Notes under the pieces: model-generated
Told to the model about the DNA's origin: nothing
The model's input: only the letters and a program-made list of their open reading frames with translations
Databases searched by the model: none
Made by a program: the position numbers and the translations under genes
Shown: piece by piece, positions 11,775 to 23,620 of the stretch
How positions within the stretch are numbered: position 1 is the first letter of the stretch
Layout: each line of letters opens with the position of its first letter
From: Phoronis australis
Lineage: Eukaryota; Phoronida; Phoronidae
NCBI GenBank assembly: GCA_002633005.1
Contig: NMRA01000541.1
Span: forward strand, 186,001 to 250,000
Direction: 5' to 3'
DNA length: 64,000 bases

Positions 11775-12046
11775 AGATAAATTGCTGAGACACACTATAA
11801 CTAGTTGTTATACTATTGTTATGGTGCTCACTTACGTGACATTGAGTGGCAGACTATATGCATGGATGGTCATATAACCGCCTCACAAGATGGTATTTTC
11901 TGCTAATACTATAAAAGTCATTATGACAATCTGATAATATAGAGTGGAAACAAAAAATGGTATTTTACGGTAGTGCTACAAATGTCATCTAAAACTCTAG
12001 GTTAGCGGCTAATTGATCTTTTCACTGCAATTCAAACTCATTCTCC
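11775..12046. other. Unassigned spacer
   Basis: Short AT-rich spacer between two terminal-inverted-repeat elements; nothing recognised. Confidence 0.3.
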
Positions 12047-12052
12047 TTGAAT

Positions 12053-12571
12053 CACGGCTTGGAATTTTCCGTGGAAACGCGGATTTCCGCTTTTTTCAAA
12101 TGTGCTTTCCGCTTTTTTTATAATATTTCCGCGTAAAAAAATCGGATTTGATATAAAATTTCCGCGGCAAATTCCTTTCTTACCGCGGCGTTGCAGACGA
12201 CGTTCACCTCGAAAACCGGAAGTTGCTCTTTATGTTTCGGAGGAACGTAAATTGTCAACATTGCCGGGGCATCTGGGACAGCGTGGTGGGATGGTAGGAT
12301 GTTCAATGGTGTCTCGTGTTATTGTTAAGCGCGGCGACAAATACTACCGCTCTGCAGCCAAAAATGTGTGGGTTGGGAGTGGACGGGCGAGCTAAAGGAC
12401 GCAGACGCATGCTACTGATGGTGGTAATGTGTTTTTTTTTTTTTTAGTCCTCCCGATTTTTGTCGGGGAAAGGTTCACATTGATCATTTCAAGGCTGGTT
12501 ATCGGGCATGATTTGGGCCGTAAAAGTTTCAAAGTTTCCGCGTTTTTTGTCATTGGTCATTCCAAGCCCTG
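12053..12571. mobile_element. 519-bp non-autonomous element with CAGGGCTTGG-type ends
   Basis: Left end CACGGCTTGGAAT, right end on the minus strand CAGGGCTTGGAAT. The hexamer TTGAAT lies immediately outside both ends (12047-12052 and 12572-12577), consistent with a target-site duplication. A poly-T run sits inside near 12430. A related, shorter element may occur at 41491-41720. The CAGGG start recalls hAT-type ends, although hAT duplications are normally 8 bp; superfamily is therefore open. No coding capacity. Confidence 0.6.
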
Positions 12572-12615
12572 TTGAATACAAACTCAAAATAATTGTGTAT
12601 AATTCTGTGTTTGTG

Positions 12616-12828
12616 TATATTATGGTTTATATGGAGGACTGTATACTCCTATTTTGGGTATATTATGGTTTACATGGAGGATTGTATACTCCTATTTTGG
12701 GTATATTATGGTTTACATGGATGATTGTATACTCCTATTTTGGGTATATTATGGTTTACATGGATGATTGTATACTCCTATTTTGGGTATATTATGGTTT
12801 ACATGGATGATTGTATACTCCTATTTTG
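12616..12828. repeat. 43-bp minisatellite, about 5 copies
   Basis: The unit contains TATATTATGG, then TTTACATGG, then TGTATACTCCTATTTTGGG. Copies are almost identical. Because 43 is not a multiple of three, the long open frame over it reads the unit in successive frames and is not a gene. Confidence 0.95.
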
Positions 12829-13238
12829 CCCTTTGATGGCCCCAATATTAAAGGTATGAGTTCAAATCTGAATTCACTGTCTCAAAATCTTGTTGTATCT
12901 CAAATATTGTGGTCATCAAGTGAGAACTTGTATGGGATATTTGGCATCATGATACTCTCAAGAATAGAATAATAAATAGTTATTGTAAGTTTGTTAGTAG
13001 AACAGAAAGTGGAGAAAGAATTTTCAACCCTAGACCCAGATGATCTATAACCTCAATATCACTCCAGTTTGTACTATGTATGCAGACATATTTTTGAATG
13101 ACCATATTAAATAAATAAGGGTAATTTCTTAGATATTCTAATGTTGATCCACCAAACTCTTGTTTCATAACTTTATGTAGAAGGTACCCATTATAAAGAA
13201 GAAATATTCAGACTAATTTTGGGTATTTAAACTTGCAG

Positions 13239-13382
13239 GCTGCTGTGGTATGTATTCACTTGTGATTGGCACTCGTAAGACGGTGGGAATTTTCTTTGTC
13301 GAGTTTATTGAGAAGTACAATTCATCAAGGACAGACACAGTTTGGATTGCTGCTTTACTTGGCTTTCTCATGTTTTCTATGG
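13239..13382 (+). CDS. Monocarboxylate-transporter-like gene, exon with TM1 end/TM2
   Basis: An exon bounded by acceptor ACTTGCAG and donor GTAAGC. Its translation includes TVGIFFVEFIEKYNSSRTD and TVWIAALLGFLMFSMG, matching the first extracellular loop and TM2 of SLC16/MCT proteins of the major facilitator superfamily, where an Arg-x-[DE]-Thr-x-Trp signature is typical. It starts and ends in phase 1 and is 144 bp, so the next visible exon joins cleanly. An upstream exon with the start codon and the MCT hallmark [DE]-G-[GS]-[WF]-[GA]-W must exist but was not found; it lies upstream, beyond the window, or is too diverged to see. Function by family: proton-linked or facilitated transport of monocarboxylates or related solutes at the plasma membrane; substrate not predictable. 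Confidence 0.88.
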
Positions 13383-15266
13383 GTAAGCTTTTAGTTTTTG
13401 TTATGCTAATTATTTTTGTTTTATCATCATGTTGCATTTGAAATTAAACTCTGCATCTTAAGTTGTACTTCTCCCAATTATTGCTTATTTTTAAAATCAA
13501 GAATCAGCCTATCCAACTGAACTACACATTTAACATATTTTCCAAAGCTGCCTACATCATGATTAGAAAATGATTGTTCGTATCCAAATAGGTCATTTAC
13601 AAGAAGATATCAGTGTGAAAAGCTGTCAATCTTGATAGGCATAGACCCTATTCACGCCGACAGGAGGCGCGTTCCAAAACGAGGCTCTCTACGATAGCTG
13701 TGGTGGCTTATCTGCGTAGTTGTCCTCCGCGTTGCTCGAACAGCTAGAAAAAATACGGACACTCTGTTTTACAATCCCTGAGGACGTTGGGATTCGGAAG
13801 CGTTGGGTCCTTGCCATACGCCGCGACGAAGGAAAATATGTCCGTGTAAAATTTATTACTGTTTTCGAATCATAATTTGTCGCATCTTTGACTGGATGCG
13901 GCCATAGCAACGAGCACCGGAGAATCTTCGGCCAGCCAGGCTGTGTTTTCATGACTATAGGTTGAAGCGCTCCATTTTTCTTTACAAAAAGGACAGGGCC
14001 CTCAATCCCTCAATTTTGGGGCCAAATATCGGCCCTATTCCCCTCTCATAATTATTGAAAAATCACGCGAAATTCCTGGCCACAAGGCCTAAAAATCCCC
14101 TTTGTGATTAAAAATTTCACTCCAACGGTTCAAATGCTCTGTGACCACAGAGGTGACAATTTGAAAAAGTACAAAATCATAGGCGGATTTAGGGGGGGCG
14201 AATTAGGGGGGAGAATTTTAGGGTGGGGGCATGGCCCCCTTGGCCCCCCTCTAAATCCGTCACTGTGTTCTGTGCAGTTAACTGAAATTGAGCTCTAAAA
14301 CAAGGTTATGCTTTGGACGAAAGAGTTAGGTTTTTTAATTTTAAAATTCAACTTGGTCGAGATTGATATTTGAAAAATGTTACACATGAAATAGACGTAA
14401 TTATTAAAACCAAGAAAGCAGAAGTGATGGTCATATAATTTTTATTTTCAATTGCGAGCCTAGTTTTTTATTGTAATCAAAATATATTATTTAATAACAT
14501 CAAGTATTATTTCAGATCTCAATGACAAATCAACTGTTAGTCCCGGTAGTGCCTACCTCACCAGGACCTAGGCTATGCTTGAAGCTAATAGGCCTACTCT
14601 TGATCAACAAATTAAACCAGATTAGACTAATTGCACGTGACAGCAAAATGCTATGAGCCACCACTGTCGAATATTTCTTCAACTCGTCAACAATACGACC
14701 AGATGACCTGGTTCGTGTAGAAAGCATAGAAGAAACGTAACCCTGCATTCAGCATGATACCTAATCCGCAACATTACGACCGCCGCAATTTGGTCATGTT
14801 TACTTTTCATGTTTCGAACCTAATTTTCTGGAAAAATACCTATATCCTTTCGTCAGACAACTCTTTGGTGCATTGACTTGTTCTTTAACTGTATTTTTCT
14901 ACGTCTCTTTGGTTAATTATTGACACATTTCTTAAGATTTAATATTCAGGTTGGACTCCAAAGACCGGCCATTTAACTCACGCTATGTAAATTTCCGCTT
15001 TGTTTATCGCAGTGAGCCTCGCTTTGGATTTTAATGTCCACCGCATGAGTAGAGACTATGGTCAGCCCTTCCCCGGAATCTTGCAAGAGACTTAGTAATG
15101 GGAAAATTAATTGCTGACATGTCATAGAAAATATGCTAATCACCCTTTCAGAAATGTCAGTGTGAAAGATATTAACCCCCAGTGTCATGTTTCTTTAACT
15201 AACTTGTACCTAATCAGTGTACAGTTCGGATGTTGTACTAAAGTGTATGTCCGTTGTTCCTAAGTG
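13383..15266. other. Transporter intron: unassigned sequence plus small MITE
   Basis: First visible intron of the transporter gene (13383-15620). No gene recognised. It contains the GGCGGATTTAGG-type hairpin near 14180 and the 147-bp hairpin listed separately; the rest is unassigned. Confidence 0.5.
14178..14265. repeat. Hairpin MITE ending in GGCGGATTTAGGGGGG
   Basis: GGCGGATTTAGGGGGG at 14184 is matched on the minus strand by the sequence ending CCCCCCTCTAAATCCG near 14262. A related right end occurs at 63640-63660. Such G/C-run ends are common in small hAT-like non-autonomous elements; family assignment is a guess. Confidence 0.6.
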
Positions 15267-15413
15267 TACCTCTTTATAATTTATTGGCATCTTTTGATGT
15301 AAAGGTGCAGTCCATCTCTTGATTTGTAAGTTGTATGACTGTCATACAACTTACAAATCAAGAGATGGACTGCACCTTTACATCAAAAGAAGCCAATAAA
15401 TTATAAAGAGGTA
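15267..15413. repeat. 147-bp almost perfect hairpin (73-bp arms, 1-base loop)
   Basis: The left arm begins TACCTCTTTATAATTTATTG; the right arm ends with its inverse complement at 15413. I see one mismatch in 73 bp and a single-base loop at 15340. Imperfect pairing continues several bases outside. It lies 207 bp upstream of a transporter exon. It could be a very young inverted duplication, a MITE, a dsRNA-forming hairpin, or an assembly or cloning artefact. Confidence 0.9.
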
Positions 15414-15620
15414 TTGACTTAGAACAGGGTTCACAAAAAACTGATTTTGTTGACCTTGTATGTCAGTTTCAAAAGGCCTATTGTGTGTTATTTACAACCA
15501 TGATTTACAACCGTCTGAAACATTCTGAGCCACTATGCCAACTGGTTACCCCCTCTAAGCCCAAAACGAGCTCACAATCTGTTGTACCAGTGTTACTGAA
15601 TCCTACTCTCCATTTTACAG

Positions 15621-15764
15621 GTCCATTTGCCAATGCACTTTGTGATCGTTTTTCCACTCGCGCTGTAGTCACTGTTGGGGCAATACTGAGTGCTGTAGGA
15701 TTCCTTCTTAGTGGTTTTGCAACTCAGTTGTGGCACTTGTATATTACATTTGGAGTGTTCATAG
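15621..15764 (+). CDS. Monocarboxylate-transporter-like gene, exon with TM3-TM4
   Basis: Bounded by acceptor CATTTTACAG and donor GTGAGT; 144 bp, phase 1 at both ends. Its first codon is completed by the last base of the 13239-13382 exon, giving Gly then PFANALCDRFSTRAVVTVG and AILSAVGFLLSGFATQLW. In MCT proteins this is the loop plus TM3, with the Gly-Pro-x-x-x-x-Leu-x-x-[RK]-[FY] pattern and the Arg-x-Val sequence, followed by TM4. Because its length is divisible by three and phases match, skipping it would keep the frame but remove two membrane spans. The flanking open frame from 15485 is only an extension into intron. Confidence 0.92.
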
Positions 15765-16363
15765 GTGAGTCACAGGCATATGTGCCCTACAAGTACAGTT
15801 AATGTTTTACAAAAGTAAATTTATAAATTTTAAAAAGTGCCAAATTCCCAAAAGAAATCAAAATTGAAAAATACACTTGATAATGATTAAAATATTAAAC
15901 TTAAATTGCTTGCTAATTCTTTTTCACTCATTTTACTAGTGTAGATTTTATCTGTTTTTATTTATTTGTTGTTACTGTTCTCATGGCAAATGAAGTCGTT
16001 CTGCCCCCCGACGTTTTTCAAACATTGAATATTTAAGACAGGTTAGACCTTCAGAAATCCTGTAAACCTGTTGGTCAAAATACATGACTTCAGGGTGGGC
16101 AACTTATGTCACCATCCAGTTATTGAGGATTTTTTGAACAAATGATGCAAAACGTGAGTCACTGGGAGAAAAGATTATAGGGAAAATCTCACCAATTTAA
16201 GACACAACATAGCAGACTAGTGAATTCGTATTTTTTCATTTTTTCACAAAATGTATGGTGAACCAAATTTATTTTTACTTTTCCATATTCAAGCTCTGTA
16301 CCATAGACAATATTTTGAAACTATGTCAACATTCACAGCAATGTTAAAAGACCTTGAAAAATG
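15765..16363. other. Start of the 21.3-kb transporter intron, unassigned
   Basis: AT-rich intronic sequence with no recognised gene or repeat. Confidence 0.4.
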
Positions 16364-16546
16364 AAAAGTAGGTGAGAGGTTACTTTTAATGAACAGTGGG
16401 TGAGAGTTTACCTTTAATGAACAGTAGGTAAGAGGTTACCTTTAATGAACAGTAGGTTAATGAACAGTAGGTGAGAGGTTACCTTTAATGAACAGTAGGT
16501 GAGAGGTTACCTTTAATGAACAGTTGGTGAGAGGTTACCTTTAATG
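16364..16546. repeat. 28-bp minisatellite, about 6-7 copies
   Basis: The unit is AACAGTAGGTGAGAGG followed by TTACCTTTAATG, with one shortened copy near 16450. Intronic. Confidence 0.9.
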
Positions 16547-17259
16547 GCAAACAAAAGTGTTGTTTTAGAACTGAATTAAAGTAAAGTTTAGGCAGTCAAA
16601 AATTATTTTGCTCAAGGTTGGAGGTTGAACCAACTCTTAGAAATAAGCTAAATTGGTCGTCCCATATTGAACTCTGGAGATCATTGCCAAATCATCATTC
16701 ATCTCAATGTTACACATTATCATAAAATTGGTGCATCGCCTTCTGTTTCTGACGATTTTAAGAATTGACAGGTCTATGGTCAAATTCTGTTCTACAAACT
16801 GTAATCATATCGCAGCAAAGCCTGGTGAAGTAAAGCTCGAAAGCGCCGCATTTTACAAAGCGAAGCGTCTGGTAACGCACAACAGGTTTCAGCATACAAT
16901 CTCCATATGTAACTAGCTCCATTGTGTGTTCTGTGTACACTGTCAATTAACTGATCATAAAACTTCCTTACTTCAGCCAAGTTGTTTTCAGTTGAAAAAT
17001 ACAATTTCTCAAGTGTTAGTCGGAGGTCAAGTTTGATATCGTATTCGTGATGAAAAATGCTGCAAATCCGTACACTTAAGAATTTGTTTTTTGTTGAGTC
17101 GCTTTTCAAAGTACTTCGCCTCATGCCCTAAACGCCTATGAATATTCATCTATGCTCTTGAACTTGTTTAGTTCATTCTGTTCCAAAAGTTTTAAAAATT
17201 TAACGAAACGTGTTTAAAAGACCTTTGAAAAGATTCTTGTCGATTAGTATTACATAATA
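16547..17259. other. Unassigned intronic sequence
   Basis: No supportable gene. A plus-strand frame at 16776 begins MVKFCSTNCNH, faintly like the start of a THAP domain, but nothing downstream supports it. Confidence 0.3.
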
Positions 17260-17489
17260 TACGGTAAAGTCGCGTGATTTTCGGACACTGAAAATTAATT
17301 CCAATAGAAAAAATTCATTCTTGGACGAATCTCGCGAAATATCATTTTGTGGTATCCGAATTTGGCGGACCTCCAAATTTGGGTTTCCGCTAGTGTCCGA
17401 ATTTCGTGGGTGTACATTATTTCGATGAGCGGTCGTAGTATCAACAATGCTGGCTCCGTCATTTGATAGCAGTATAATTGCGGGTAAAT

Positions 17490-17970
17490 GAGACTCAAAT
17501 GGTCTGAGCGATTAATTTTTGAAAATCTGGCTTTCCCAATAAGAAATGTGCGTCGTCGACGCACAAAGACCGTTCCCAACAAGTGTTGGTTCTTCTCTTC
17601 AAAGATGTGCTTTCTCAATATGAAATATTCGGCTTGCATTGCCGATGCTCAAAAACCGTTCTCCGCAAGTGACGGAATCTTTTCAAAACTGCGCTATCCC
17701 ACTTGAAATATCGGGCTGCGTTGCGAAGAGTCTTCCTGGTGACAAATATGGGCTTTTCAATGAGTGGGTCTGGTTTGCGTTGTTGACGCACATGAAACGT
17801 TAGACAACCGATTCTCTTTTGTAAAAATGCGTTTTCTCAATAACAAAAATGTCGAGTTTGCGCTGTGAACGCATGGTTTCCCAATAAAATGCTGGAATTG
17901 CGTATTCGGCGCACAAAGAGGGTTCCCGACCATCAAAACATGCGCTTTCTCAATTTTAACGAATTTTGCA
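17490..17970. repeat. Subterminal degenerate repeats with GCGTTG/GACGCAC palindromes
   Basis: Several diverged units of roughly 70-80 bp share 'tttctcaataagaaat', 'tgcgttgttgacgcac' and 'aaagaccgttcccaac' words. They sit just inside the left end of the 4.3-kb element, where transposase-binding repeats are often found. Confidence 0.65.
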
Positions 17971-18687
17971 TTAAACGTAACAGTAATGGATGTGGGAACG
18001 AGTTCAATGAAGAAAGTGACGAACAATGACAAGAACATAGCATATATTTATGTTTGTTAAACGTATCCATGCATTGTCTGCTGGTTACAAACCGAAACGC
18101 AAGTTAACTCTGACACATTTATTTCCATATTAACTGAAAGCTCAGTTTCAACATGAAAACTTCGATTGAACAATTACCCAAAATAGATAACAAAGACAAT
18201 CATGATAATAAAACGAGTAGTTTCTCATCGACTTGTGATCCCCATTTGTCGTCCTGGTAGTCGTCTGAATTGTTGAAGAAGCGCTGTCGTTCTACATGTT
18301 TAGGCCTACTGCGGCAAACGATGGGAATGCGTCGACTAGTACAGTGCTGCGCGGCTGAAGACACGATTAACTAACATATTGTATATATAAGGGCGTTGTC
18401 TAGAAAGCAAATGCAATTTCAAATGCTACCAACATCAAATTCACCCAACCTTTTTTTTTTACAATTAAAACCTTTCTCATCCACAGCCTTTGAAACGCCC
18501 GATGTTAACTCAGTGATACACTGGCGCGTCTTCATGCAACTGAGGTGACCTAACACATCTGGGTTCGCTTACGTTTTTAACCACAGTGAAAACTCTGACT
18601 TGTGAAATCTTTTTGTGGATGAAATGAAACTGATAATCGTTAACATTTTCTGGTAATCTGCGTGGAAGATAACAGGGCCGTTTCTTC

Positions 18688-18938
18688 TGGTCGTCACCAG
18701 TTTAGCGCCGTCCACGGTCGTCACCAATTTCGCGCAGCTCAGTCTCCGTCAGTCACTACTAATTTACGCCGCCCCCCCCCCCTCGGCCTCCTGTTGCACA
18801 CCAATGTCGATTTTGCGCCACTAATTCTAAGGGAGTCTACTAGGTGCAACCCCCTGCCAAGACCGTTGTTGCGCACGTTGATACAATAGGATACTGGGCA
18901 GATCACGACTGTTAGAAGAATCGACTAGTGACGACCTG
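18688..18938. mobile_element. Possible nested MITE with GGTCGTCAC ends
   Basis: GGTCGTCACCAGT at 18690 is matched on the minus strand by GGTCGTCACTAGT ending near 18938; further GTCGTCACCAATTT words lie inside. Only about 13 bp of terminal repeat, so tentative. Confidence 0.4.
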
Positions 18939-21900
18939 AAAAGAAAAACGAAAGCACTCAATTTGGGACAGGTGAACTCATGAAGGACGTAAACCAGGCA
19001 ATTCAAGTACCATTCTACTATTTATATACTTAATTTTCTTTCTTAATGTATATTTAACCAATTACAATTCATCTATGTCGACCGTTTTCATTTCATTTCG
19101 TCATATATTTGCTACAGTTACGGAAAATAGTTCTTCCCACAGGTCTCTGCTGATGGACATTACACACTTCTGCTAACATTTAAAGTATGAACAGTCGCGA
19201 GTTTACTGAAGTCTCATTATAAGTACAGAAATGTTGTTGAAGAATAACAGTGACTATCTGAAGACAGGAATACATAACAAAATAAAATATGGAAACACCA
19301 AACAAAAATCAAAACAACACTTACCTGTTGCAATAACGCCTTAAATGCGAACGTACTGACCGACTTGCATGAACGGAATGTTAGTTGAACATGTTAGTAG
19401 AACAAAACTGTCTCAATGAAATTTTCATGGTTGACAGGTTTAAGAAGATCCACCGTAGATTTCCGTATATAAGTCCAGGAGAATATATGGCCAATTTGCG
19501 TATCTTAAATTTTTCCCTAAAATATACCTGGGATGCATATCTGAGAATAAAAATGCATGCTTGAAATCTAAAAATAATGCTATTCCCACTAGGATATAAT
19601 TAGGGTGAGCTACAGTATTTATACTGTGTTCGTGTATTCGGCATTGCTGAGTATAGGCCCTGGTGTATTTTTACATAAGACGTTTGGTTTCCCCAACTTA
19701 TATACGGAAATCGCTGGTAATACTTCCCAAAATTATTTACCCTTGCTGCAAGTAAGGCATCACCTCGGGTAAAAATAGAACAATAATAATTAGCAATGTA
19801 ACAGTCAACACAATTAAACACACTTACAGCTGAAATGCCTCTAAAACTATATTAAGTAATACAAAAAACATGGTCTGTAGTTTAAGATCACGTTTCTTTT
19901 TTGTCTCAAAACTATCAACTGAAGGCGGTAACATGGACAAGAAGGCAAGGTCCTGTGGAAAGTAGATATCGAACTCCGGGTCGGAAACACTTATCAGGTT
20001 CCAAGCCCGTTGCATCGGACTCCAGGTCCTGTATTCTTGTTAGCCTACCCCTAGGACCACAAGAAGCAACGACTACCAAATCTGATTCAACTGACTTGTC
20101 ATTTTTCGAAATGATTGGTGGAGGATTTTCTTAGCCGCCGCAGACAGAGAGTGCCACAGGGTCCCGGTGTCCTTGTCGGGATTCATCTTAATCTCGGGAC
20201 ACCATGGAGTTCAGGGTGTTGTACCTCAGACGGTACAGGGTGTGAATTAACAAGACCACAAGTACACAGACCAGTGGATGAGCAAGCAAAATTGGGTCGC
20301 CGCAAGTTAAATCTTTTTTAGGTTTACATCTGGGGTAAAGCTCGTAACGCTAGAACTTCGCTAAAAAGCAAGAATTCATGAAATTACCTGATGTATTGTG
20401 TTTTTGAATTGAAAGCGTGATTTTGGCTAGATTTTTGTATTTCCCAAGACAGCTACTGAACTCTACCCTAGTCTGCGACCAGGGGCGCAAGGGTGAGAAT
20501 CTCACGAACACGCTAGACTGAAGACGTCGAGACGTTTGGTGAGGCATTGCAAACGAAGCACACGATCACACTATCTTCTTTAGCGAGATTCTTGCATCTG
20601 CGATGCTTATCAGAGAGCAACAGACAATTTGTAAGGGTAATGAAACGTGGTTACGTGGATGTACATTAGTTTTTGATATGTGTTATAGCACACCGGCGCT
20701 TACACAACATAGGACAGGGATGCAATGTCTCTGTAACAATTGCGTGTGCGCCGCGCCCCTTTCTGAGTGCTGGGCCTTGCACTATGTTTGATTTTTAACC
20801 AGCTTTACTTTGGCTCCGTCTCATTCGGCTGCTGCTGTTCACTATCTACACTACTTTGAACGCGCGATATCCTACGGACAGACTTAGCTGTGGCCTATTG
20901 TGAATGGGGGCCTAAACAAAAAATATTTCTCATCACGTCAAGAATAAAATCGGGACACGTCGCCGGAGATTTTAGCCACTAACAAGGGCATTTGCAAAGG
21001 CCAGGACGTTTTAAAAATAAAAACGTTTCGTAAACACGCAAGTTGATGTCAGGCGTGCAAGTTCAATGTCACAGTCCGAAGTCGAACAACACGGTCTAAT
21101 TAAACCAGAGCACATGTTACGCTACAACGAAAAACTGCAGCCTTCGGTGTATTTCCCATTTGTATTTTCATCAGAAATTTTCGTCATGCGGGACTCGGTG
21201 ACTCTTTCCATAGCTAAAGCGCCAAACACAAGCTAAACGCAAGACAATCGAGTAACGGTCATGACATCGTCAAGACAAGGTAAAAATTACAAAGCCCGTT
21301 ACACCAATTCTCAGATTCAAGCCTTATAGAGTAGTAATCATCCGTTGAACGCTTTAGTGACACGGGAGTTGCGTCGATCCCAAATTAGCGTTTCTAAAAT
21401 TTTCCTTGTCCGAAAGTCGCGGGGCAAAAATCCGACGTTTATGACATTGTCCGAAGTTCGAAGATCATTAAAAAACAGTTTTTGGACCTTGTACGAATTT
21501 CGTGGACTATGAAAAACTCATTTCGGAAATATTTTTTCTTGGTCGAAAATGGCGGGCCGTTCGAAAATCACGCGACTTTACCGTAGCACATTTTGTTGCA
21601 TTGGTATAACATTTGAAACTATTCCAAACGCGTATCAATTGCCGTAGTGACTCGACGAAAGTTTGTTTTCGTGGTGCAACATGGTCGGGCATTTCCTAAC
21701 ATGACGATTTTCGAATAGAAGGCTGCTTTGTTGGTGTTTAAGTGCAGGGAGAAAGTGCATGCAGTTGTTGAGCTGCTGTCAGATGGGCGGACGTAGTGAT
21801 CGACGAGATCATGACACCTGATCGCTATTTTGTACGTTGTACGCTTCCCGGCCCGGTAGTGGGTACTGTTTCGTCGAATGAAATCTGCGCTCGGGTGCTT

Positions 21901-21948
21901 CCACGACAAGAACAGGAAAGGTGTAAACTGTTTTTTTATTTCCTTTTT

Positions 21949-23620
21949 ATGCGCCCACATAATTATATGTGGACGCATTATGCCGTCATCTCCATCTGTT
22001 CAGCCGTCCGTCCGGTGTCCAGCATCTGCTGCTCTATCTCTAAAACGCCTTGACGTATCTTCATGAAATTTTGCACATGTTTTCCTAACATGGATGGGAC
22101 AGCATGAGCAAACATTCAAACGGATCCGACTACCGGTATGTCCCCTAGTGGCAAATTTAGTTTTTTACGTTTACTTCTGTCTCTTCAAAAGTCCTGATTG
22201 GATTTTCACAAAATTTGTTATGTAGACACCTATTAGTGAGATGACGCTGTCCTCCCGTTTTCGGATGGATTCAATGTAATTTGCGCCACCTAGTGGCCAT
22301 TTTTAGTCGTTTTTTGCGTCCACCCCTCTATCAAGCTAGCCACTCGAAGGATTACTGTGAAAATTGGCCCGTATTTTCTGACTATGAAGTGGACGGGCGA
22401 CGATTTCGACTACTGTGGTGCCTCATAGTGGCAGTTTTGTTTTTTTTTTGCGCCTATTGCTGTATCTTCTAAACCGTTTGAAGGATCTTTACTAAATTTA
22501 GTGAGTGTATTTATATGATGTTGACAACCAACGACAAGGACTTACTACTGGTGTGCCACCTAGTGGCAATTTCATCTTTTTACATATATTTTCATAAAAT
22601 TTGGCATACAGGCATCTGTTAATGAGGCGACGCTATCTCTCTGTTTTCAGATGAATTCGACCTAGTTTGCTCCACCTAGTGGCCACTTTACTGTTTTCAA
22701 GTATGTTTTTTGGCGTCCACTCATCTATCAACCAAACCGCTTTCAACATAATTGTGAAAATTGGCATGTATGTTTCTACTATGAAGTGGATGGCTGACGA
22801 TGATTTTCCGACAAGTTCGACTACTGTGGCATCTCCTAGTGGCAGTTTTGTATTTTTGCACTCATTGCTGTATCTCCTAAACTGTATGCAGGATGTTTAC
22901 TTAATTTAGCAAGTGTATTTATATGATGTTGACAACAGACGATGACTTTCAGATAGATCTACCTTTTGGTATGCCCCCTAGTGGCAATTTTAGTTTTTTT
23001 TACGTTGAACTCATTATCTTCAAAGGACCTCAACAGATTTTCATAAAATTTTGAATATAGGCATCTATTGGTGAGATGATGTTATCCTGTGTTTGGATGG
23101 AATCAAGGTATTTTGCACCACCTGGTGGCCATTTTTGCTGTTTTCAAATCATGTTTTTGGCGTCCACCCCTTGATCAACCAAATCATTCTGAGGATGGTT
23201 TCGAAAATTGGCCTATATGTTTTCAGTGTGAAGAGGATGTTTGATGATGGCGACTAACTACTGTGGCGCCTCCTAGTGGTAGTTTTGTTTTGTTTTGTTT
23301 TTTGCCCATAACTGACCATCTCCAAAACCCACTGCAAATAAATTTAGTAAGTGAATTTATGTGAAGATAACAGACGATGACTGTCAGGCAGATCAATCAG
23401 CCGCTGTGCCCATAAGTGGCACTTTCATTTTGTTCTGTTTTCCTTTGTTTCTCTGAAGTTCCTTGACAGATTTTATGAAATATGGCATGATCCCGTTTTT
23501 GGATGGAGTGTACGTTTTTGCACCATCTTGTGGCCATTTTTATGATACAAATAAATAACCCTAAAAGCACACCATTTGCGATGCATTCGTGGGCGCATTT
23601 CAACGATCTGCGTTGCTCTT
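21949..23620 (+). repeat. Dispersed ~140-bp-unit repeat, copy B (complete)
   Basis: It begins with a terminal hairpin (ATGCGCCCACATA pairing with TATGTGGACGCAT) and ends with CAACGATCTGCGTTG then CTCTT. The interior is about eleven diverged units of around 140 bp, each with a CCTAGTGG-type box: 22141, 22283, 22420, 22553, 22669, 22831, 22971, 23115, 23266, 23406, 23519. Exact minus-strand matches to CCASYAGRKGGCR occur at 22283-22298, 22553-22568 and 22971-22986. ATGCGCCCAC near the left end is inverted near the right end (23589-23598). No protein is encoded. Confidence 0.9.

Larger units (their letters stand above)
17262..21583. mobile_element. 4.3-kb TA-flanked terminal-inverted-repeat element
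   Basis: Both ends read CGGTAAAGTCGCGTGATTTT (then CG), identical over 22 bases, with TA outside each end (17260-17261 and 21584-21585). The TA target and the CGGTAAAG start suggest a Tc1/mariner-pogo-like or other TA-targeting DNA transposon. No transposase domain was recognised in any frame, so the copy appears non-autonomous or badly decayed. Subterminal sequence at 17490-17970 is repetitive. A small nested MITE may lie at 18688-18938. Confidence 0.8.

Noticed and set aside
12616-12810. 100-codon frame rich in Tyr, Met and Trp
   Set aside because: Product of the 43-bp minisatellite read in successive frames.
16776-16916. Possible fifth THAP start (MVKFCSTNCNH)
   Set aside because: Only the first Cys pair resembles THAP; the spacing and the Cys-x2-His-Phe half are absent.
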